Numbered from the stretch's first letter, positions 1 through 6,400 are shown. The stretch is 8,779 nt of DNA from Kiritimatiellales bacterium (GCA_030621805.1 JAUXGY010000055.1:1-8779); one strand, 5' to 3'. Program-made: numbers and translations. Notes: generated by a model from the letters alone, not told the origin.

Positions 1-594
1 TTGGCCATAATCTCTGAATTCCCACCGCTCGCCAACATCCAGAATGCCGCTTTCCTCGAAGGAGTGTCCACCGCCGAACCACCAGTTTTCAACGTCTTTC
101 GATTCAGCCTGAAGAGCCATGATGGAGCGGGACTTTTGGCGGATGGCATCTGCTCGGAAGATCTCCGCGTTGTTAATCTTTCGTCCGGCCGTGGCGGAGG
201 TGTTTGTGAGTCCAAATGCCTGCATGTTGTAGTTCAGGTAGCCTTCGTTGAGCAGGCTGATACGGCCGTTGGCCACGAGGGCTTCGCCGGGGCCTAATCC
301 AGGAGGAGGGGCGTCGTAGTCCATGGAGTTGAGGACGCCCGCGCCGTTATAGGCCGCACCAAGGGTCCACCCTTCCATTTCGGGGGAAACATAGTTGAGT
401 AAGATGCCCAACGAGGAGGAATGGGCGTTGAGTCCGTTGTCATAGTCACGGTACATACTGACGGACTGGATGTGGCCTGAAAAAGTTCCGTAGCCCTTTT
501 TGTTAAAGGCTTCCAGTGTGCTTTCTTCGGCGGCGGCGAACGAGGCAACCAGAGTGGTTGCCAGAATGATGGCCATTTTTTGTTTCGTATTCAT
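1..594 (-). CDS. OprD-type outer-membrane porin (3' end beyond window)
   Basis: This is the N-terminal 198 residues of a beta-barrel porin; the frame is open to the left edge, so the C-terminus is missing. Residues 1-22 form a signal peptide (Lys-rich start, hydrophobic core, AAA before EES), so the protein is exported. Features typical of the OprD/MOMP family follow: a GYGTFSGHIQ first strand (34-43), LNEGYLNY at 115-122, then GRKINNAEIFRADAIR (137-152) and an SIMALQAES strand (157-165). Aromatic residues and alternating polar/apolar stretches fit barrel strands. The ATG at 594 has AAGGGG eight bases upstream. The gene lies only 19 bases after the symporter stop, so the two are almost certainly co-transcribed and this porin probably admits the symporter's substrate. 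The family's known members pass small, often anionic or amino-acid-like solutes; the substrate here cannot be read from sequence. The family assignment rests on recognised motifs, not an alignment. Confidence 0.75.
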   Translation of the reverse strand, partial: MNTKQKMAIILATTLVASFAAAEESTLEAFNKKGYGTFSGHIQSVSMYRDYDNGLNAHSSSLGILLNYVSPEMEGWTLGAAYNGAGVLNSMDYDAPPPGLGPGEALVANGRISLLNEGYLNYNMQAFGLTNTSATAGRKINNAEIFRADAIRQKSRSIMALQAESKDVENWWFGGGHSFEESGILDVGERWEFRDYGQ

Positions 595-613
595 AGGTGT
601 ATCCCCTTTGTTG

Positions 614-2257
614 TTATTTCTTTCCTAAGCACCGTTCCAGATGATCTTCCGGCAGCTTCTTGGTAAGTAGCGTAACAGCGACCGTCACCACTATGGCAAT
701 CGGTAGCCCAATGATAAGTGGATCAACGAACGCCCATACCATCGGTCCCGCCTTGGCAAACACTTCTTTTCCATCGACCAAGTGAATGGCTAACGATCGC
801 GTTCCGAAAAGTTTTTCGCAGAGGGTCAGGGCGGTGGAGGCCTTTTCCTGCACGAACGTGATCCAGAACAGGCTGGAGAGCGCGCCCGAAAGCATGCCGG
901 CAATGGCGGCGGCTTTGGTGATGGTTCGGCTCCAGAGTGCGCCGACATACATTGGCAGGAAGGCGCAGGCACAGAGGCCGAAGAAGATGGCGGTGCCGCG
1001 CGCCACGATGGCGGTGCCCGTCTTGCCAAACTTGGCTTCCATCAGGTAGCTAAGGTAGACGGAAATCAGAATGCCGATGAGGACGCCGGCTCGAGTGGCG
1101 AGTACGCCGCCTCCCTTTTTTTTCCGCCCCATAGATTCCTCAACCAGGTCGCGGCCGAGCGAGGTACCCATCACATGAAACTGGCTGCTGAGCGTGCTCA
1201 TGGCGGCCGAGATCAGCGTCAGCATGAAGAGGATGCTGAACCATTCGGGCATGGCGCTTTGCAGATACATCGGAATGATCGATTCCACGCTTCCTTTCGC
1301 GGCTACGATGGAAACCTTGCCGACGGTCTCCTGGAAGTGGACGTTGGAGAGGGCGCCGACGATGAAGGCCACGCCGGTCATCATCATGATGAAGATGCCG
1401 CCGATGGGAATCGCGCGGTTGAGTTCCTTGTTACTTTTGACGGTCATGTAGCGGACAGCCAGCTGCGGTTGCGCCAGCACGCCGATGCCCACGCCCATGA
1501 CAATGGTACTCACGAGTACCCACCAGAGCGGTGCGCCAAACTTCGGCATGCTCGTCCAGCCTTGGTGTCCACCGGCCTGCAACTTGGCGGGAACTTGTGA
1601 GGCCAGATCGGTGAGGCTTTGGTGCGCGGCGGTCACTCCTCCCATCTTGACATAGGTCAGGATGAGCAGAGCGGTCATGCCGAAGAGCATGATCGTGCCT
1701 TGTAGCGCGTCGGTGTACATCACGCCCTTGATGCCGCCCATGATGACGTACAGGGCAATGATGATGGCAAACATGAACAGGGCGGTGTTGTAGTCCATCG
1801 CCAGCTGCGAGGAGATGTATTTAACCGCTCCGGTCAACACCGCAGAGGCATAGAGAGGAATGAACAGAAAAATAATCAATGCTGCCGTGCCTTGGATGAA
1901 ACGCGACTGGAATCGTCGGCCGAGCAACTCAGGGAAGGTATGCGCATCAAGGCGCAGTCCCATTCGGCGGGTGCGCCCGCCGAACACCCAGAAGGCAATG
2001 AAGATGCCAATGAAAATATTCAGGAAGGTGAGCCAAAGCAATCCCATCCCGAACACGCCGGCCGCACCGCCGAAGCCGATGATCGCCGAGGTGCTGATGA
2101 AGGTGGCACCGTACGACATCGCCATGACGTAGGGGTGGACTTTGCGGCCGCCCAGCATGTAGTCGGTGGCCGACTTGGTGGATTTGTAGCCCCGGAAACC
2201 GAGGTACCCGATGACGCATAGATATGCAACGACAATGATAATCATCCAAATAGACAT
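614..2257 (-). CDS. Sodium:solute symporter (SSS family)
   Basis: This inner-membrane protein of 547 residues uses the sodium gradient to import a small solute. It has the usual length and about 13 hydrophobic segments. Family hallmarks are visible: an N-out first helix (3-20), DYMLGGRKV (32-40), the broken helix ATFISTSAIIGFGGAAGVFG (51-70) that lines the substrate and sodium sites, the signature GGIKGVMYTDALQG (174-187), and SAAMSTLSSQ (350-359), whose Ser/Thr residues correspond to the Na2 site in characterised members. The tail is basic and soluble. The overall look is closest to the acetate/pantothenate/proline-like branch, but the substrate is unknown. The frame is open upstream to an ATG at 2368. 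I chose the ATG at 2257 because AGGGAG sits seven bases before it and the protein then starts directly with helix 1; the extra 37 residues would be translated from heptad repeats. It is the second gene of a probable operon, after the small accessory protein and before the porin. Confidence 0.9.
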   Translation of the reverse strand: MSIWMIIIVVAYLCVIGYLGFRGYKSTKSATDYMLGGRKVHPYVMAMSYGATFISTSAIIGFGGAAGVFGMGLLWLTFLNIFIGIFIAFWVFGGRTRRMGLRLDAHTFPELLGRRFQSRFIQGTAALIIFLFIPLYASAVLTGAVKYISSQLAMDYNTALFMFAIIIALYVIMGGIKGVMYTDALQGTIMLFGMTALLILTYVKMGGVTAAHQSLTDLASQVPAKLQAGGHQGWTSMPKFGAPLWWVLVSTIVMGVGIGVLAQPQLAVRYMTVKSNKELNRAIPIGGIFIMMMTGVAFIVGALSNVHFQETVGKVSIVAAKGSVESIIPMYLQSAMPEWFSILFMLTLISAAMSTLSSQFHVMGTSLGRDLVEESMGRKKKGGGVLATRAGVLIGILISVYLSYLMEAKFGKTGTAIVARGTAIFFGLCACAFLPMYVGALWSRTITKAAAIAGMLSGALSSLFWITFVQEKASTALTLCEKLFGTRSLAIHLVDGKEVFAKAGPMVWAFVDPLIIGLPIAIVVTVAVTLLTKKLPEDHLERCLGKK

Positions 2258-2263
2258 AGTATT

Positions 2264-2269
2264 CTCCCT
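2264..2269 (-). promoter_or_regulatory. Ribosome binding site that fixes the symporter start
   Basis: On the minus strand AGGGAG precedes the ATG at 2257 by seven bases. It directly abuts the end of a heptad-repeat array, so folding of that array could affect its accessibility. It supports the 547-residue start over the longer reading frame beginning at 2368. Confidence 0.7.
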
Positions 2270-2384
2270 TTTGGATTTTTGAATTTGGATTTTAGATTTT
2301 TCAGTCTCTGGCGGAGTTTCTTTTAAAAGGCCAACGCCGCTTGAGTTCCAAAAATCAAAAATCGCCAATCAAAAATCGAAATTC
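2266..2384. repeat. Pair of inverted A/T-rich heptad-repeat arrays
   Basis: Two short arrays with a 7-base period lie between the accessory gene and the symporter. On the plus strand, 2273-2300 reads as four units: GGATTTT, TGAATTT, GGATTTT, AGATTTT. In 2355-2384 the dinucleotide TC recurs every seven bases (2355, 2362, 2369, 2376, 2383) within units of the type TCAAAAA. The second array is roughly the reverse complement of the first, so the transcript can form a long A-U stem. Nested inside are GGCG (2310-2313) with CGCC (2335-2338) and the perfect palindrome CTTTTAAAAG (2320-2329). Short heptameric repeats of this kind occur dispersed in several bacterial groups, including cyanobacteria. 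Whether this is a dispersed repeat, a processing site or a translational control element cannot be decided from one copy. Confidence 0.65.
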
Positions 2385-2385
2385 C

Positions 2386-2562
2386 CTAAAGTTCCTCTTC
2401 AACACGGTCTTCTTCCTCGGCCCATTGTCTGATCTCTTCTTCAGACTCGGACTCCGGATCGTCTTGATTCCATTTGATGATTCCCCAAACCAGACATAGC
2501 AGTGCGCTGATGATGCAGAGAATAAAGGCAGTAACTACCCATGGGTCTTCTATACCTAGCAT
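2386..2562 (-). CDS. Symporter small accessory protein (58 aa, single helix)
   Basis: This small gene encodes a 58-residue membrane protein. It opens with MLGIEDPWVV, continues with one hydrophobic helix (about residues 9-29, TAFILCIISALLCLVWG) and then IIKWNQDD. This is the pattern of the small accessory proteins encoded immediately upstream of SSS symporters. They are thought to support the transporter in the membrane, but the mechanism is not established. The C-terminus is strongly acidic: of residues 34-58 more than half are Asp or Glu, and this tail would lie on the side opposite the N-terminus, probably the cytoplasm. AGGGGG six bases before the ATG is a strong ribosome site. It is the first gene of the operon, with the symporter starting 128 bases downstream. 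Position, start motif and helix together make the call fairly secure; the function of the acidic tail is unknown. Confidence 0.8.
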   Translation of the reverse strand: MLGIEDPWVVTAFILCIISALLCLVWGIIKWNQDDPESESEEEIRQWAEEEDRVEEEL

Positions 2563-2792
2563 TGTGTCCCCCTAATGTTTCTGTAGATCGACATGTAGCA
2601 GACGCTAGCAATTATTAATGCATACTGGCAACTCGCAGTTTTAATTAATTTTAGTTCTTATTAATTAATACATGATCATGTTTATCATGTTATATAATGG
2701 AGGAGGGTTTTGTCGTTTATTTAGAAAAGGGGATTTGTCCGCATCTGAGTGCATGATACGCTTCGTCGTTTAAATTATTTGGAGAATAGCAA
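2563..2792. promoter_or_regulatory. Divergent AT-rich control region between transport operon and hisC
   Basis: These 230 bases separate two divergent transcription units and should hold both promoters. Visible elements are two TTAATTAA palindromes starting at 2641 and 2661 (20 bases apart, about two helical turns), and the 12-base perfect palindrome ACATGATCATGT at 2670-2681, followed by a half copy ATCATGT at 2684-2690. A perfect TATAAT at 2693-2698 points toward hisC. I could not identify a convincing -35/-10 pair for the minus-strand operon. No coding capacity was seen. Confidence 0.5.
2693..2698 (+). promoter_or_regulatory. Candidate -10 element for hisC
   Basis: The hexamer TATAAT matches the sigma-70 -10 consensus exactly and lies about 95 bases before the hisC start. 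The position 17 bases upstream has no good -35 match; it is instead occupied by the palindrome ACATGATCATGT, so an activator or repressor site there is conceivable. The call rests on the single hexamer in AT-rich DNA. Confidence 0.35.
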
Positions 2793-3887
2793 ATGAAGGC
2801 AAAGGATTGGATTTCGGACTTGCGGGTCTATGAACCGGGCAAACCGATTGAAGAAGTGGCACGCGAGCTGGGGTTCGATGATGTTGCAGAAATCGTCAAG
2901 GTGGCTTCGAATGAAAACGAGCTCGGGCCGTCGCCCATGGCGATTGATGCGATGCGGGAATGTGTTTCTGAAATGCACCGTTATCCAGATGGAGGGGCCT
3001 TCTATCTCAAGCGTAAGTTGGCCGAAAAACTTGCCATTGATTCCAAAAACCTGTTGTTCGGTTGCGGTAGTAATGAGCTGATCGTGTTTCTCTGCCACGT
3101 ATTTCTGAGGAAGGGAACTAATCTGATTATGGGGGCCGAAGCGTTTGCGGTCTATTTTCTCGCGGCGGCCTTGTATGAAAGCGAAACGATTCGTGTCCCC
3201 ATGCCGGAGCACACGCATGACCTCGATGCCATGCTCGCCGCAATCACTCCCGAAACACGCATTATAGCCATCTGCAATCCAAACAACCCGACCGGAACCA
3301 TGGTTTCGCAGGAAACGATCGACCGTTTTATTGAAAAACTGCCCGACGATGTCATTGCCGTTTTTGACGAAGCCTATTTTGAGGTCATGCCCGAAAAGAT
3401 GAAACCTGACGTGCTCAAGCATATCCGTGCCGGTAAGGAAAACATCATTGTACTGCGCACCTTCTCCAAGGGCTACGGGCTGGCCGGGTTGCGCATCGGC
3501 TATGCCATTGCGCACCCCGAACTCATCCAGTTGCTCAACAAAGTGCGCCAGCCTTTCAACGTTAATGCCATGGCGCAAGCCGCCGCCATGGCCGCGCTCG
3601 ACGACTCGACGCATCTTGCCGAAACCCGGAAAATGGTGAGTCAGGGTTTGGAATTCTTTGAGCGCGAACTCCCGAAGATAGGGGTTGAGACGGTGCCGTC
3701 CGGCGCAAACTTTATTCTGGCCAAGACCGGTCGGGGCCGCGAGGTTTTCGAGCAATTGAAGAAGCTCAAAGTGATCGTTCGACCTATGGATCCGTATGGC
3801 TTGTCGGATCATATTCGTATCACAATTGGAACCTCCGAACAAAATCAGCACGTATTGGAAGGGCTTAAAAGAGCGATGACGAAATAG
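2793..3887 (+). CDS. hisC: Histidinol-phosphate aminotransferase
   Basis: This cytoplasmic, PLP-dependent class I/II (fold type I) aminotransferase of 364 residues, normal for the family, converts imidazole-acetol phosphate to histidinol phosphate with glutamate as amino donor. Motifs in order: SNENELGPSP (39-48, substrate side), HRYPDGG (62-68, with the Tyr that reaches the neighbouring subunit's cofactor), CGSNELI (91-97, phosphate binding), NPNNPTG (162-168), DEAYFE (192-197, Asp to the pyridine nitrogen), and TFSKGYGLAGLRIGY (223-237) with Lys226 as Schiff-base lysine. An Arg in HIRITIG (Arg342) binds the substrate carboxylate. GGAG lies eight bases before the ATG. No other his genes are in the window, so it is a detached copy or belongs to a scattered pathway; some such enzymes also act on aromatic amino acids. 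The family is very secure, the exact substrate somewhat less so. Confidence 0.9.
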   Translation: MKAKDWISDLRVYEPGKPIEEVARELGFDDVAEIVKVASNENELGPSPMAIDAMRECVSEMHRYPDGGAFYLKRKLAEKLAIDSKNLLFGCGSNELIVFLCHVFLRKGTNLIMGAEAFAVYFLAAALYESETIRVPMPEHTHDLDAMLAAITPETRIIAICNPNNPTGTMVSQETIDRFIEKLPDDVIAVFDEAYFEVMPEKMKPDVLKHIRAGKENIIVLRTFSKGYGLAGLRIGYAIAHPELIQLLNKVRQPFNVNAMAQAAAMAALDDSTHLAETRKMVSQGLEFFERELPKIGVETVPSGANFILAKTGRGREVFEQLKKLKVIVRPMDPYGLSDHIRITIGTSEQNQHVLEGLKRAMTK

Positions 3888-3913
3888 AACTTCAAGTTTT
3901 CTGTTTTCATCCC

Positions 3914-3941
3914 TTGACTCGTTTTTTGGAATGGGTACTAT
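3914..3941 (+). promoter_or_regulatory. Promoter of the tRNA-Val gene
   Basis: TTGACT (3914-3919) and TACTAT (3936-3941) are separated by 16 bases and lie just upstream of the tRNA. The -10 is followed by a GC-rich stretch (GTGCGCTCC), typical of stable-RNA promoters under stringent control. That the two hexamers are used is inference. Confidence 0.6.
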
Positions 3942-3962
3942 GTGCGCTCCTTAGAAGGAAAA

Positions 3963-4039
3963 GGGCGCTTAGCTCAGTTGGCTAGAGCATCTCGTTTACA
4001 CCGAGAGGGTCGAAGGTTCGAGTCCTTTAGTGCCCACCA
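3963..4039 (+). tRNA. tRNA-Val, anticodon UAC
   Basis: The 77-base gene folds into a complete cloverleaf. The acceptor stem is GGGCGCT with AGTGCCC (one G-U pair). The D stem is GCTC/GAGC around AGTTGGCTA. The anticodon stem is TCTCG/CGAGA with loop TTTACAC, placing anticodon TAC at 3997-3999, which reads GUA and related valine codons. The T stem is GAAGG/CCTTT with loop TTCGAGT, and the variable loop is five bases (GGGTC). The discriminator is A and the CCA end is encoded (4037-4039). It stands alone between its own promoter and terminator. Confidence 0.97.
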
Positions 4040-4043
4040 TTTT

Positions 4044-4078
4044 AAAGGGCTTATCGTAACGGATAAGCCCTTTTTTTT
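4044..4078 (+). terminator. Rho-independent terminator after tRNA-Val
   Basis: A perfect 12-base-pair stem (AAAGGGCTTATC with GATAAGCCCTTT, loop GTAACG) runs into eight T residues (4071-4078). It begins five bases after the tRNA CCA end and isolates the tRNA from the downstream gene. Confidence 0.95.
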
Positions 4079-4172
4079 ATTCCGGAAACGGGTTGCCGCC
4101 ATCTCCATGCCATTATACTCTATCCGTCCTAAAATTGTGGGGATCATTTTTGTTTAATTTGGAGGGATTAAT

Positions 4173-4571
4173 ATGGAAAACGGAATGCCAGATACAACGG
4201 TGAGTGTCTCAATTGAACCTGCGGGTCCATCGAGATCCGAACGTCAGTGGGCCATGGGTTGCCATTTGATTGCCTTATGCGGAATCGTGCTTCCTATTCC
4301 TGCCGCCAACCTGATCGGTCCATTGATTCTTTGGTTGGTTAAGCGCGAGGATGGAGCTTTTATCGACGAACAGGGCAAGGAGTCGCTGAACTTCCAGATC
4401 AGCCTTTTTATCTATGCGATGGGTTGCTTGTTACTCACCGTGATTGGTATTGGATTCCTGTTACTGTTTGCTCTGGCTCTTTTTGGTTTTGTTTTCGTGA
4501 TCATTGCCTCCATTAAGGCCAATGAAGGAACGTCGTTTCGCTATCCCATATGCATCCGTTTTATCAAGTAG
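4173..4571 (+). CDS. DUF4870 family small membrane protein
   Basis: This is a 132-residue membrane protein of unknown function. After a polar N-terminal tail (1-24) comes QWAMGCHLIALCGIVLPIPAANLIGPLILWLVKRE (25-59), the re-entrant or first membrane part, then the signature FIDEQGKESLNFQIS (63-77), and two further hydrophobic helices (about 77-95 and 97-114) ending in a basic KANEGTSFRYP tail. This order and the D-E-x-G-K-E-x-L-N-F-Q motif are characteristic of DUF4870 (Tic20-like) proteins. Their role is not established. GGAGGG six bases before the ATG makes the start clear. It lies 22 bases upstream of folD and is probably co-transcribed with it. A TATACT at 4114-4119 could be part of its promoter, but its best upstream partner (TTGCCG) is only 15 bases away. 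Confidence 0.85.
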   Translation: MENGMPDTTVSVSIEPAGPSRSERQWAMGCHLIALCGIVLPIPAANLIGPLILWLVKREDGAFIDEQGKESLNFQISLFIYAMGCLLLTVIGIGFLLLFALALFGFVFVIIASIKANEGTSFRYPICIRFIK

Positions 4572-4593
4572 GTTTAATTGAAAAAGGAAATTC

Positions 4594-5481
4594 ATGAGCG
4601 CTAAGATTATTGATGGAAAACAGATTGCGGCAGATATCCGCGACGAGCTTACGGCGGAGGTTTCTGCGCTGAAGGAGCGGGGGATTGTTCCGGGACTGGG
4701 TGTGATTTTGGTCGGAGCCGACCCGGCATCGCAGTCGTATGTGACGGCGAAGGAACGGGCTTGCGAGAAGATCGGGATCTATTCCGATGACAACCGCCTG
4801 CCAGCGGAGACCACGCAGGAGGAGCTGCTGACGCTTGTGGCGAAAATGAATGAGGACCCAAAGATTAATGGCATTCTCGTGCAGCTTCCGCTCCCAAAGC
4901 ACATCGACGAGGCGGCTGTGCTGCTGGCGATCGACCCGGATAAGGACGTGGATGGCTTCCATCCCATGAGCGTAGGCAAGATGATGATTGGCGAGGAGAC
5001 CTTCCTGCCTTGTACACCGAACGGGATTATACAGCTGCTGGTTCGTAGCGGAGTGGAAACCTCTGGTGCACACGTGGTGGTGGTGGGTCGCAGTAACATT
5101 GTAGGCAAGCCGGTGGCCAATATGTTGCTCCAAAAGAAGGAGGGTGCGAATGCCACCGTTACGCTTTGCCACACCCGCACGAAGGATGTGGGGCATTTTA
5201 CCCGCCAAGCGGATATCATTATCGCTGCGTCGGGATGGCCGAATACGGTTACGGCGGATATGGTGAAGGAGGGTGCCGTGGTGATCGACGTTGGCGTCAA
5301 CCGCGTCGAGGATGCTTCGCGCGAGCGTGGCTATCGATTGGTCGGCGACGTGGATTTCGAGGCAATCAAGGAAAAGGCTTCAATGATTACGCCGGTTCCG
5401 GGTGGGGTTGGCCCCATGACGATCACGATGTTGCTCTATAATACCGTGGTCTCGGCCAAACGTGCAAATGGAGTTGACTGA
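4594..5481 (+). CDS. folD: Bifunctional methylenetetrahydrofolate dehydrogenase/cyclohydrolase
   Basis: This cytoplasmic enzyme oxidises 5,10-methylene-tetrahydrofolate with NADP and hydrolyses the product to 10-formyl-tetrahydrofolate, supplying formyl groups for purines and initiator tRNA. The length of 295 residues is typical. The catalytic pair YVTAK places Tyr49 and Lys53 as in the family; GILVQLPLPKHID is at 93-105, KDVDGFHP at 117-124 and PCTPNGI at 139-145. The nucleotide-binding loop GRSNIVGKP is at 165-173, followed by ADIIIAASGWP and GAVVIDVGVNR, and the closing signature PGGVGPMTI starts at 269. All key residues are present, so both activities are expected. AAGGAA lies about five bases before the ATG. 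The gene follows the DUF4870 gene by 22 bases and precedes ferritin by 43 bases, so the three may share a transcript. Confidence 0.95.
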   Translation: MSAKIIDGKQIAADIRDELTAEVSALKERGIVPGLGVILVGADPASQSYVTAKERACEKIGIYSDDNRLPAETTQEELLTLVAKMNEDPKINGILVQLPLPKHIDEAAVLLAIDPDKDVDGFHPMSVGKMMIGEETFLPCTPNGIIQLLVRSGVETSGAHVVVVGRSNIVGKPVANMLLQKKEGANATVTLCHTRTKDVGHFTRQADIIIAASGWPNTVTADMVKEGAVVIDVGVNRVEDASRERGYRLVGDVDFEAIKEKASMITPVPGGVGPMTITMLLYNTVVSAKRANGVD

Positions 5482-5524
5482 ACCCACCTTGGGCTGAATA
5501 GTTAGGACGAATAAGGAGATAATT

Positions 5525-6037
5525 ATGATTTCGGAAAAAATGCAGGAAGCACTTAATGAGCAGGTAAATAAAGAATTCTATTCGGCCTACATGTACCTTG
5601 CGATGTCGGCCTATTGCGACACCATTGGCTTGCCCGGATTTTCAAGCTGGATGCGCTTGCAGTTCGAAGAGGAATCGTTGCATGTCACAAAAATGTTTGA
5701 CTATATTCTGGATCAGGGCGGACAGATTCACCTTAAGCCCATCGAGGAACCCCCTAAGGCATACGGAACCCCCCTCGAGGTATTTGAGACCACGCTGGAA
5801 CACGAGCAGTATGTCACCCGTCTGATCCATAAATTAATGGGCTTGGCGGTGGAGGAGCAGGATTATGCCACCCAGACTTTCCTTCAGTGGTATATCACTG
5901 AGCAAGTGGAGGAAGAGTCCAATGTAAATAATGTGGTTGCCCCGCTTCGGATGGTGGGCGATGACAAGGGCGGTCTAATGATGATCGACCAGCAGCTTGC
6001 ACAGCGCCTTCCCCCCCTGCCTATTGCTCCAAAGTGA
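5525..6037 (+). CDS. ftnA: Ferritin (non-haem, ferroxidase-active)
   Basis: This is a 170-residue iron-storage protein that assembles into a 24-subunit shell, oxidises Fe(II) and stores it as a mineral core. The diiron centre is complete and in the same numbering as Escherichia coli FtnA: Glu17, Glu50, His53, Glu94 and Gln127. The third-site ligands Glu49, Glu126, Glu129 and Glu130 and Tyr24 near the centre are also present. Four long helices can be followed: 2-35, 43-70, 84-112 and 115-145. A short E-helix segment GGLMMIDQQLAQR closes the chain. No haem-ligand methionine of the bacterioferritin type is apparent at the usual place, so it is ferritin rather than Bfr. AAGGAG lies six bases before the ATG. 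A run of seven C (6011-6017) in the last codons gives the odd tail LPPLPIAPK, which could vary by slippage without touching the fold. Confidence 0.93.
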   Translation: MISEKMQEALNEQVNKEFYSAYMYLAMSAYCDTIGLPGFSSWMRLQFEEESLHVTKMFDYILDQGGQIHLKPIEEPPKAYGTPLEVFETTLEHEQYVTRLIHKLMGLAVEEQDYATQTFLQWYITEQVEEESNVNNVVAPLRMVGDDKGGLMMIDQQLAQRLPPLPIAPK

Positions 6038-6059
6038 TGTTCTTCCTATTTGTTGTTTT

Positions 6060-6257
6060 CATGCCTATCCGGTTGAGAAAAGGGATATCCTTGGCGGGCT
6101 GATCGGGATTGGCCTCGGGTTAGGAATCCCTGCCGCCGTTACGCACTTTTCCGGCATGCCCTCGGATGTATCGATGTGGAGCGTCGTCGGCTTCATTGAT
6201 CATCTTCGGAATTATTGGGGTCGTCTTTGGTGCCTACCCGCCTGGCAGGCCGCGAAT
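6060..6257 (+). pseudogene. Remnant of a MacB/FtsX-type ABC transporter permease C-terminus
   Basis: This stretch reads as a broken copy of the last membrane segments of a MacB-type permease. In the frame starting at 6060 it gives EKRDIL, then GGLIGIGLGLGIPAAVTH and SDVSMWSVV, matching the family's pattern of RRDIL, then GG-x-GI-x-LG, then the W-S stretch. About 15 residues normally between RDIL and GGLIG are absent. Near 6189 the match shifts to the next frame (ASLIIFGIIGVVFGAYP, 6190-6240). At 6240 it returns to the first frame for AWQAAN, and a stop follows. A single missing base (CCGCC for CCGGCC) explains the return. No ATP-binding partner or N-terminal part is nearby. Two shifts, an internal deletion and no start all argue for decay rather than a functional gene. 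The homology is from recognised motifs only. Confidence 0.55.
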
Positions 6258-6400
6258 TAAAATCAGACCCTGGCTTATCAAGGCCGAATGATGGCGTTTC
6301 CGGTTCGTTAAGTTTTTCAGTAAATCTTGTTTTCTTTTGGTTTGGGCGGCACAGTATGAACTTTGTTTTGTAGTAGCTAAATAGCATAAGGGGTGAGTGC
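6258..6400. other. Intergenic leader of the large secreted-protein gene
   Basis: With the preceding pseudogene this makes a 363-base stretch without an intact gene. It is T-rich in its second half. I saw no convincing promoter pair or terminator hairpin. AAGGGG at 6388-6393 serves the next gene. Confidence 0.5.

Noticed and set aside
1175..2221. Plus-strand frames opposite the symporter (1175-1600, 1892-2221)
   Set aside because: His/Asp-rich or Arg/Pro-rich mirror frames of a membrane protein gene, without start signals or recognisable motifs.
2258..2368. Longer N-terminus for the symporter starting at 2368
   Set aside because: The extra 37 residues (for example KSKIQIQKSK) are translated heptad repeats, and a good ribosome site with a helix-proximal ATG exists at 2257.
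2627..2640. Possible sigma-54 site (TGGCAACTCGCAG)
   Set aside because: The GG to GC distance is shorter than the sigma-54 pattern requires, and the -12 half lacks the expected TTGC.
2699..2724. Strong GGAGGAGGG followed by TTG and four codons
   Set aside because: Too short to be a supported gene, and the TATAAT immediately upstream would start transcription inside the purine run.
2753..2773. Six-codon leader frame (MIRFVV) before hisC as a histidine attenuator
   Set aside because: It contains no histidine codons, and no terminator/antiterminator hairpin follows it.
2775..3851. Long open frame of 358 codons on the minus strand opposite hisC
   Set aside because: It is fully antisense to a gene with all aminotransferase motifs intact, has no recognisable domain and a composition rich in His, Phe and Arg, as expected for a mirror frame of a coding sequence.
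4564..5208. Minus-strand open frames opposite folD (also 4779-5300)
   Set aside because: Both are shadows of folD codon structure; no ribosome site, no family pattern, and folD is complete on the other strand.
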